NCBI GenBank assembly: GCA_965644295.1
Contig: CBFFRP010000365.1
Coordinates: forward strand, 1 to 64,000
Source of the DNA: Paraphysomonas bandaiensis
Lineage: Eukaryota; Chrysophyceae
Length of the DNA stretch: 64,000 nt
Reading direction: 5' to 3'
Made by a program: the position numbers and the translations under genes. Shown one piece after another: positions 56,582 through 64,000 of the stretch (position 1 is its first letter; every line of letters starts with the position of its first letter). A model generated the notes under the pieces. It was not told the DNA's origin. It made no database searches and was given only the letters and a program-made list of their open reading frames with translations.

Positions 56582-57202
56582 TGTGTGTGTACGGATAACG
56601 TGTGTCTTGTGTCAGTGTGTTCGATTGTCAGTGAACCTACTATTATGTGATGTGATGGGAGGGTTTGCGTCGCGCTCTGTTCCCCATCAGTGCGTCATCT
56701 ACAACACAACATATGTATATTCTGTCCAGTTTCGCCATATTTGGATATGGTGAAATAATGTGAGTAAGCAAACTAAGACAATATCAATTAGTAAAGTATA
56801 ATCAATATGTCTCATCATTCGTTGGTATTATATTAACTATTGTTCTTAATTGTATACAGTACGGAGTGAATTATGCTAGTAGAGTTATAGTAAAATTGTG
56901 ATATATTGTTGAGTTTTGCTGCTTGTGAGCAAATGCAAGCTGTAGTTAGGTATTTAAATTATAACCATTACTCAAAGTATATAGTAGTGGTAAAACGTAT
57001 TATGAGAATTAATATCATGGCGATATAGTAATGAAACTGAAATATATTGACTGTACAAGATAGTGATGATCTAAGATCGTAGTGTAGAAGAGATAAAAAG
57101 AGTTAGTGAATGATGTTAAGCTTTAACATAACTCCACAAGAGTTTCACTCTATAATCATATTATAGCATTAGTAAAAGTGAAATAAAAAGAATAAATACA
57201 CA
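56582..57202. other. AT-rich intergenic region
   Basis: No supported feature. Confidence 0.4.
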
Positions 57203-57210
57203 ATATCACT

Positions 57211-57368
57211 CAGGGCCTGGTAACCGTTAATGGTAATGGCATTAATGGCCATTAATGGGCCATTCATGGTAATGCAATTATAATTGCCGGGACATTTTTC
57301 ATTAATGCCATTATAATTGCCGGGAACTGGACTATAATGAATGGGCCATTAATGGTTACCAGGCCCTG
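57211..57368. mobile_element. hAT-type MITE, 158 bp
   Basis: Terminal inverted repeats CAGGGCCTGGTAACC-R-TTAATGG start at 57211 and end at 57368, with further internal GGCATTAATGG-type palindromes. It is flanked by ATATCACT (57203-57210) and ATATCATT (57369-57376), an 8-bp duplication with one mismatch. CAGGG ends plus an 8-bp TSD are typical of hAT. A broken copy of the right end lies at 27722-27760. Confidence 0.88.
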
Positions 57369-57474
57369 ATATCATTTATCATTATTTTTTGTTATTCACC
57401 ATATTTTTCATGTGATCTCAACTACCAATCATATTTATACGATCTTGATATATAGACGATCTTGTATGGTCTGC

Positions 57475-57985
57475 CTCATCCCGAGGGTGTCATGGTGGGC
57501 ATAGTGTAGGCTCGCTGGTACACCACATATAACACCGAGATTTTGCACTGATTCTACCACCCGCCTACCCATGTACCAACGTAGCTGACTGCATAGATCT
57601 TCGCTAAGATTACGCGGGATTTTTCATAACTATGCATGACTTATGTATGTAATTCGCGCAGATTCTAATAGAACCATCTGTACCTTCCCATTATTACCTA
57701 ACAAAGATTACGCAGAGCTTCTCGTAACTATGCATGACTCAGTATAGGTCTAGTGTGACATTGGCCGTCTCTCCCTCTCCTAGAATGCGCGGGGTTTCTT
57801 GTAATCTCATATGGGCTATGCAAGTATAGTGTAGATCTAGCTAGAGCTTTCTTGGTGCCGACACACGAAGCATACGCTGAGATTTTATTAACAATCTATA
57901 CGTTACTTTTAGCTCAATCAACACTAGCACTTTACTAGGGTACGCTCTCGGAATGAGGCAGGTTCGAATCCCAGCTTTCCTGCGG
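57475..57985. repeat. Dispersed repeat with tRNA-like segment
   Basis: 57475-57870 is an inverted relative of 41660-41940. At 57911-57970 the plus strand has a box-A-like TAGCTCAATCA and a perfect box B GGTTCGAATCC about 49 bp later, followed by CAGC. This resembles a tRNA-derived SINE head rather than a folding tRNA: the anticodon and acceptor arms do not pair convincingly. Confidence 0.5.
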
Positions 57986-58222
57986 TCACCATCATCATTC
58001 ATCTAGGTATGGGTATGTTCCCCAAAACGTCAAAAACTACATGCTGCGCAACATTCCGAGTCCTCAGATATCTCTTACACCTTTCCTCCAACTGTCTATC
58101 CAATCAACTCCATTACCTTACCAAGACCAAATTGATATGTTTATAAAGAAGTGGGGAAAGCACGCTCTGGAAGCTAAATGAAGAGGAAGTAGCTGCTACT
58201 GTAGATAATTAAATGCCAAGAC

Positions 58223-60100
58223 CAGGGATAGGGAACAATATATTGCAATACTATTGTTAGGTAGCGTTCCATCAATAGTATTGATGGATTTTTTAAACCG
58301 GCCCTACAATACTATTGCAATATATTGCAATATATTGTACAATATATTGCAATATATTAGTATGACTAATCAGTAAGTAAACACATCCGTAGTTTTCATT
58401 TTTAGTACTTGCCATATTTTATAAGGTCTAAGGTCACTTGATAATCAAACCCACTACTCTTAACTAATTAAAAGTTTCCTCATACTCATCCTCTGAGCCA
58501 TCATCGGTGACATCATCATCACCATATTCATTCAATATTGATTGAAATATGCTTGCATCCGGCCACAACTGTCGGTTAGCTTTCAGAAACAACAGTATAT
58601 TAAGTGTAGTAGGATGCATACGTTTGCGCAACACTGATATAATCAGTTTTGCTGCGCTGAACAGGCGTTCACACGTATTGGAAGTACATACTACATGACT
58701 CGTGCACCTGTACTTAGATATTTCAACTTTTCGCTTCTTAAGTTTTTGAGCTGATTTGAACTTCCCCATTAGTAGGTCTACTTTGCGAATAAGAGGCCTA
58801 ATGCCTTCGTCAGATCTTGTCACATCTCCTTGGTTATTCCTCTTCTCTTTGCTGCCAATGAGTTCATTGACAGCGAGATTTAGTCGGTGAGATGCACATC
58901 CAACTAGGGGTACACCTAATATATATTATAACATTCGACAATTTCACACAAGTAATACGGTGTTACCAGAATCAGTAGCCAATTTTCTGTTTGTAGCACA
59001 GTTATCTCCAAGATAAAACTCAACAATGTCGCAAACATTGTCAGCGTTAACCTCAACTCCAAATTTATTGAGAACTTCTACGATAGTATCAAACCAATCC
59101 GCAGCAGTGAATCCGTAGAATTTCTCTTCATCAGGTAGATCTTCATCGAAAACAGTGTTGTCATCAATATCCTCTTGCACATTACAAGACAACAATAACA
59201 AATTCGGAGTATTGGTTCGGTCGCAAAAGGTTGCAAATATTGCACTGTAGTGGTGGGAGTCCGACGTCCAACCGTCCATGACTAGACCAAATGTTGGTGG
59301 TAATATATCTTTAATCATATCACGTAGCTTCAGTTCCAACAGTCTCATATATTTTTTCAGTGTTTTTGTAGTTATCTTACCCAAAGAAGTCTTATTTCTA
59401 GTTAATTTCTTCTCACAGAAATTTAATGGAAGATTTTCCTCGACAATCCACTCCACCCACTCATAAATTGTTTTCGCCTTGTCTGAAGGCTGCAGAACAA
59501 AAGCATCCATGGGACCATTGGTGCAGACAGCCCGTAAATACCTCTTCAATGTCTCCTCCCACACATCATGAGAGAAAGTGTGATCCTTTAGATTGTTGTA
59601 TCCATTCCGAATATTCTGTTGTCGTTTACGTCCGCAGATTTTACACTCGTGTTTGTTCGGGACACCTTCGACCGGACTCCAAAAACAGCGGTAAATGTCC
59701 CTACTCTTGTATGCACTCATCATTCAGTTGTCTCTTCTTGTCACTATAGGATATATATACTATATTAAGAGAAGTACTGTACATACATGTGGAGAGGTGT
59801 AGAGTGCTGTTTGAGCTGGCGATACATAAAAAATAGAAAATAACATCAAAAATAGGCTTTTTTTCTTATTTTCCGGATATTTGTATACAGAGGCGTATAT
59901 TTTGCACCATACAGTTGAGGATCTTCTCTTATATGACTATCATAATATTGATTGCAATATATTGCAATAGTATTGTGAGCTCTATTAACAGAAACACTAT
60001 TGATGGAATATTTGACCAGTCCACCAATCAATATATTTTACAATATATTGCAATATATTGTACAATATATTGCAATACAATATATTGTTCCCTATCCCTG
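58223..60100 (-). mobile_element. hAT DNA transposon with TIRs and perfect 8-bp TSD
   Basis: The left end CAGGGATAGGGAACAATATA at 58223 and its reverse complement ending CCCTATCCCTG at 60100 are flanked by GCCAAGAC on both sides (58215-58222 and 60101-60108). 1878 bp. Subterminal regions are packed with CAATATATTGCAATA palindromes, likely transposase-binding repeats. The target appears to be an older sequence now split in two. Confidence 0.95.
58464..59723 (-). pseudogene. hAT transposase, internally deleted
   Basis: Exons 59723-58967 and 58915-58464 (phase 1, donor GTAACA, acceptor TATTAG) give 402 aa in an open frame. A BED-type zinc finger is at the N-terminus (CFWSPVEG, CKICGRKRQ ... H). 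RNase-H-like core Asp residues lie in LVMDGWTSDSHH and FYLGDNCATNR, followed by the CASHRLNLAVNELIGS motif. The sequence then jumps to the C-terminal dimerisation signature SNTCERLFSAAK, KRMHP, LLFLKANRQLW. The 150-250 residues that normally separate these, including the catalytic Glu and insertion domain, are missing. The product could at most bind DNA or dimerise. The start at MMSAYKSRDI is the first ATG. Confidence 0.85.
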
Positions 60101-60108
60101 GCCAAGAC

Positions 60109-60710
60109 CCATCATAAATACGGCAGGATCCATCTTTATCCCGAAGGCTTCAGTAAACCATATAGAGAACTGATTCAGTGCAAATCCCCCTGCCACAACA
60201 TTCGTCTCAGAAGTCTCCTCTCCTCGTCTGCTCCTAGGTATCTAGCTATGTCCATCTTGAAGTCACATGAGGCCCTTCTCCTTCTCACCTCTTCAGCTAA
60301 CTCTCCTTTAAATACTGTTCCTCCACTTATCTCCGCTAATATTCTAATTCCTCAAAAGTACTTTTCGCAAAATATAAATGTGATGGTGATGTCTGTTTCT
60401 TTATATATTTATACTTTTAAATTTATATGCTTAAAAAATAGGTAATAAGCAGTTTTAAGATCACGTGTTCACCAAAGCTACTACCTACTTCTAAGCTAAT
60501 CGCAATTTTGACAATAGTTGTTGTTGGACTTTTATGACGACAGCAGTGTGCTGTTTTCAATGGGGACAGTACGGCAGTAAAGACCCACTAGCACAGAAGT
60601 GCTGGGGCAAGTAAAACAGTTTATTAAATAATATACACCAAATCAGTTTCTCTCACACATTATTTCAATTAGAATTCACGTGTAGTGTTTGAAAATGAAA
60701 CGGTTTGAAC
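60109..60710. other. Right flank of hAT insertion and 3' flank of the next gene
   Basis: The plus frame just after the element reads HHKYGRIHLYPEGFSKPYRE and continues to about 60370. A matching frame left of the element (58020-58180, NYMLRNIPSPQISLTPFL) may belong to the same older coding sequence; neither is recognised. 60466 onward is duplicated at 39075. Confidence 0.35.
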
Positions 60711-61433
60711 TTAATTGATACGTAAGAATCGTTGTGATGTGTATCTATATACCTTATCTCCTATTTTACACTCCAAGTGTTGCAGTTTTATTAAGGTAGA
60801 AATTTCTCCCTCATTATCAACAGATTCACAGTCGCTGTCGGACTCTTCTTCAAAGCTTCCTTCAAGCCCTCTACCACGTACAAGCGAAAGAATATCAGTA
60901 TCTCGCTTTTGAACTGCAACAGTTGTACTATTAAGCTTGTCTTCAAAATCGATGTCATCTTGAGGAACACTATTCTCCGTAGCAGTGGAGCCAATACTAT
61001 AAATCATACGCAATATGAAAACCACATCGATATGTATTGGCGGGTTACCTTATATGGAGTACGGGATGCTACAAGATATAGAGGCCACGGGGACAGTGAA
61101 ATATAGAAAAAGTTAGTACAAGTAAGGTCCAAGCAGCACATAACAGGCGCAAAATATTCACCAAATAACCACAATTCATATCACATAAATACGTAATTGC
61201 GAATAAATGCTGGACAGACGGCAATGAGTGCATCGAATTCGTACCTCGTAATACGATGGTTGTCTAAATGATTCCAGCACTCCATCTACTGCTTTGATCA
61301 GTCCACTCAATACATGAGAAGGGTCATCGATAGGAATACAAAGAAATGTTCTTGTTCTCGTATCATTTGTAAGTATGCAGTACTCACTGAATATAAAAGT
61401 ATCGACTGATGTCCTGTCCTCACAACCATCCAT
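60711..61433 (-). CDS. Three-exon gene of unknown function, acidic linker
   Basis: Exons 61433-61245, a 20-bp microexon 61068-61049, and 60996-60711 join in consistent phase (0, then 2) to give 164 aa. The start is MDGCEDRTSVDTFIFSEYC. The C-terminal part has a Ser/Asp/Glu-rich stretch (SFEEESDSDCESVDNEGE) and ends KIGDKVYRYTSQRFLRIN. No domain recognised. The microexon model is inferred from splice-site phase agreement; without it exons 1 and 3 do not join in frame. A decayed 3' copy lies at 39360-39500, so the gene or its host element has been duplicated. Confidence 0.45.
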
Positions 61434-62142
61434 TACATTAAATCAATAGATAAAGAATACAAATTATACTTCTTTGTAGCAGATATGGCCCGATGAAGTA
61501 GCTGTAAGAAGGACTCTATCTGATGATGTCTTAATACAAATGGTTTGGAAAGGGACACATGAGGGAACTTTTCCCATATTACATTCTGTTTCTTCTTTTC
61601 CTCATAATGATGAATTGAAGCATCTGTAATTTGTACTAATTTCTTTGTATATTTAACTGTATTTTATAGATAAGTATGTATGTATGTATGTATGTAGACA
61701 TAACCACGTACCGTTAAAGTATATGTGACTCGGCCAGTTGCCCTCTATATGAGGGAAGACACGTTTAAAAGCATTATCAGATACATCACTGGATTCACTA
61801 TCACGATTTCTTTTATTCATATTATAAAATTATTAGAGATCAACATATCTGAATATGCTAGATACATACATCTATAAGGCCACTAATTATGGTGAAGACA
61901 AAAGACAAAAAGACGGAAGACATTTTGTCTTCCTGGCATGAAAAGCAGGAATTATGGGAGGACAAAAGACAGAAATCCGCCAAAAGACAAAATGTCTTTC
62001 TGTCTTCGGGAGACAAAAAGACATAAATATGAGCAAATTTATGTCTTTTTGTCTTCGAAGACATAAATCAAGAGTGGAAGACATTTTTACACAATAGAGC
62101 ACTAATTAGGGCTTATATACCTCATAAACAGCACAGATCGCA
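61434..62142. other. Intergenic with AAGACA-rich inverted repeats
   Basis: 61895-62090 is filled with AAGACAAAAAGACA-type words in both orientations, such as AAGACATAAATATGAGC and TTTATGTCTTTTTGTCTTCG, giving strong foldback potential over about 190 bp. A short ATGT run is at 61675-61696. No gene. Confidence 0.6.
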
Positions 62143-62961
62143 ATGATTTACAGTCTCAAACATTGGCAGAAGCTTGCTATTGCTTTGGCAGGCATGGAGA
62201 CCCATGGTGTCAAGACCACGACGATTGCAGAGCAACGGAACAATACCGTCCGGCGTACAGATGAGGGAGTTGCTCATAAAGACGTTGGAGCTCTCCTGGA
62301 ATCGTAAAGAAGCTGAAAGGGTGAAAAGGAGAGCTCTAGCACAAATTCGGGAGGCGAGTTATATGATAATAATGACAGCAACCCCAAGCCATTTGACCCC
62401 AATGGTAGTTATCTTGGTCCGATCGATTTTATTGTGTTCATGCAAGTAGGCCTACCAGCTGGGGAACATTATTGGGATGGTTTCAAAGTTATTGTCGGTA
62501 ATGGTCCTTCCAGTGAGAAACCCCAAGAAAAGATACCAAAAGGTTCGAAAGGAAGAAAGGAGCAGCGCAATAAGAGCTTGAAGGAGTCTGGTTATTCGGA
62601 AGGAGATTCTAATAGCATAGGAGAATATGAGGTCAGAATGACAGCCCGTCACAATCGTATGGAGGAGTTCAGATATTATTTTACTATGTTTCCGGACGAC
62701 CAAGATATGAAGGACAAATTCAAAGAGTTCATCAACTCCGATCTGGCTCCAACGCTGAAGAGAAAAGCTTCCTCTGTATTAATGGACACCACCAAAAACG
62801 CACGTAATTCTACTATGAGCACACCTAGTTCTGCCATTGACAGTACCATAACATCGAACTCAACGAGCAGCACACCTCACATGCTGCAATTTACTTGCGA
62901 CTCTCCTGAGACTTCTGTCATTGAGAACTCTGTGGACCTCTCGGATATCGTTTCCGATTGA
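62143..62961 (+). pseudogene. Harbinger-associated accessory ORF, interrupted by two stops
   Basis: One frame from ATG 62143 reads YSLKHWQKLAIALAGMETHG, EQRNNTVRRTDEG, then TAA at 62305 and TGA at 62314, then stays open to the TGA at 62961: DFIVFMQVGLPAGEHYWDGF, RHNRMEEFRYYFTMFPDDQD, and a Ser/Thr-rich acidic tail (SVIENSVDLSDIVSD). It converges on a Harbinger transposase ORF, matching the two-gene plan of PIF/Harbinger elements (transposase plus Myb/MADF-type DNA-binding protein), but the DNA-binding domain itself is not evident, so the role is inferred from context. Confidence 0.5.
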
Positions 62962-63116
62962 AAGATTATCAACATGCCAATGCAATTCTAATTATAGCAT
63001 ATAATCACATGTTGGTATCAGCTATACTATAATTACTGCATAATAATATGCTATTTGCTATGTTAATTGCATGAGCTAAGTAATCAACTGTACTTATGAA
63101 ACAAATCAGTTTTTAA

Positions 63117-63705
63117 TTATGACCATACAACAGTTTTATCACTACACATACGCATGAAATGGTTAACAAATTTATTTCTGAGGACAGTGTGCTCATTTTC
63201 AACTTCAGTACGTACAGCTTCAACTGTATCAAACAATGTACCACATCGATGTTTGGGATCTGTTAGATCTGTGTCTCTCTGTACTCTAAGCACAACTTCT
63301 TTCAACTTACCGTTATTTTCTCTGTGAACTTTAAATGCTTTATCTATGTCGCATAAATCATGAAATCCATCTGGTCCATTCCATTCCACATCCTGCTCCC
63401 ACAGCTTAAACAAGTTATCATCCCTCATGATCTCATTGTGTAGACAACAGCATGTGAAAAATACATTGTCAATTTCCTCTTTACTTTGAAGCAGAATAGG
63501 AATTTTTAGAATTCGTAAACGCCCCTTGAGTATACCGAATGTGCATTCGATGTCCTTGCGAACCGATTCTAGCCACTTTGACCAGATTCTGAGGTCATGG
63601 GCAGATGTATTTTTAACTGGACACTGCATGCACCTCCATTTATGATATCCTCCATCACAAATGAAATATAAACCTCATGATCTCCTCTTCGTTGTCGTCA
63701 TGTGT
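63117..63705 (-). pseudogene. PIF/Harbinger transposase (DDE_Tnp_4), 3' part
   Basis: From the reverse strand: YFICDGGYHKWRCMQCPVKN (catalytic Asp in the CDGGYHKW motif) leads into the ORF at 63629-63117, containing ESVRKDIECTFGILKGRLRI (Glu of the DDE triad in E-x-x-FG-x-LK-x-R) and VFFTCCCLHNEIMRDD (the CC-x-LHN motif). About 170 residues follow to a stop at 63117. Just upstream, VVKVKNTHDDNEEEIMRF lies in a frame one base off, so there is a frameshift near 63670 or an unusual splice. It extends toward the right window edge, where the first Asp region should lie. Confidence 0.78.
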
Positions 63706-64000
63706 ATTCTTCACTTTTACGACCTAGAATACACAGTTCAAACAACCTCAAATATTCTAAACAGGATAATACCTATCGCGTCAGTATCAGCGATGGGTTG
63801 CCCTGTTAACTTATTCTTACGAAGTGAGGAATCTTTAGCCCATAGGACTATTTCTTGAAACATTTGATACGGAACTCGAAAACGCGTTCTGAAAAGCTTG
63901 CCTGATGCAGAGTCACGTGATATATAAAACAGTACCAGAAGTCATACCTTCACGAGTTGTTGGGTCTCTTATCCTTGCATCCCTCAGCAGGAGGCCCCAT
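63706..64000 (-). mobile_element. Harbinger element continuing past the window edge
   Basis: The reverse strand carries an acceptor-like TATTCTAG before GTCGTAAAAGTGAAG (near 63730). More coding sequence of the transposase is expected here and beyond, but the window ends before a TIR or TSD can be seen. Confidence 0.5.

Noticed and set aside
57905-57985. Functional tRNA gene
   Set aside because: Box B is perfect, but the acceptor and anticodon stems do not pair well; a SINE head is more likely.
59915-60445. 176-codon plus-strand ORF across the right hAT terminus
   Set aside because: Its first third is the CAATATATTG subterminal repeat of the transposon; the rest may be an old fragment but is not a gene as drawn.

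Overview
This window is eukaryotic. It has genes split by short GT-AG introns (about 40-215 bp), AT-rich intergenic DNA, long tetranucleotide arrays, three classes of transposable element (Ty1/copia, hAT, PIF/Harbinger) and conserved eukaryotic genes: an endosomal-type Na+/H+ exchanger, TAF13, a RING/zf-TRAF/MATH protein, and ubiquitin-derived and ankyrin-repeat proteins. The TRAF-type protein and compact introns suggest a holozoan, perhaps an early-branching animal such as a sponge. This is inference; the sequence has no decisive species marker.

Layout. 1-2642: 5' part of a copia element (minus), broken by a nonsense codon in the integrase. 2921-18974: a tandem array of four 3.6-3.8 kb units. 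Each unit carries a complete two-exon gene for a coiled-coil protein with a candidate PD-(D/E)XK nuclease domain, and the array ends in two extra 728-bp partial copies. 18931-21200: tandem and inverted repeats, including a 640-bp palindrome made from a decayed multicopy gene. 22180-24795: ten-exon Na+/H+ exchanger (minus). 28228-33624: divergent pair of a Trp-rich, SFI1-like protein (minus) and a TRAF-like E3 (plus), enclosed by a ~490-bp inverted repeat pair. 37660-37962: TAF13 (minus). 39000-41940: relics of repeats found elsewhere in the window, plus a small MITE. 42520-45600: ankyrin gene 1. 46723-48315: a three-exon gene with two separated ubiquitin halves (minus). 52226-56581: ankyrin gene 2, followed by decayed SAM, kinase-tail and coiled-coil coding remnants. 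57211-57368: hAT-type MITE. 58223-60100: hAT element with TIRs and an 8-bp target duplication but an internally deleted transposase. 60711-61433: a three-exon gene of unknown function. 62143-64000: decayed Harbinger element running off the right end.

The host genes serve separate processes (ion and pH homeostasis, basal transcription, signalling or ubiquitin, perhaps centrioles) and nothing suggests co-regulation. The most unusual features are the nuclease-like array, in which neighbouring copies differ by whole 11-residue coiled-coil repeats; the protein carrying the two halves of ubiquitin about 260 residues apart; and ankyrin genes whose exon-plus-intron unit has been duplicated again and again. 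Several dispersed repeats link otherwise separate regions: the leader of the nuclease-like genes recurs at 48.6 kb and 51.8 kb, and the 60.5-kb region recurs at 39.1 kb.
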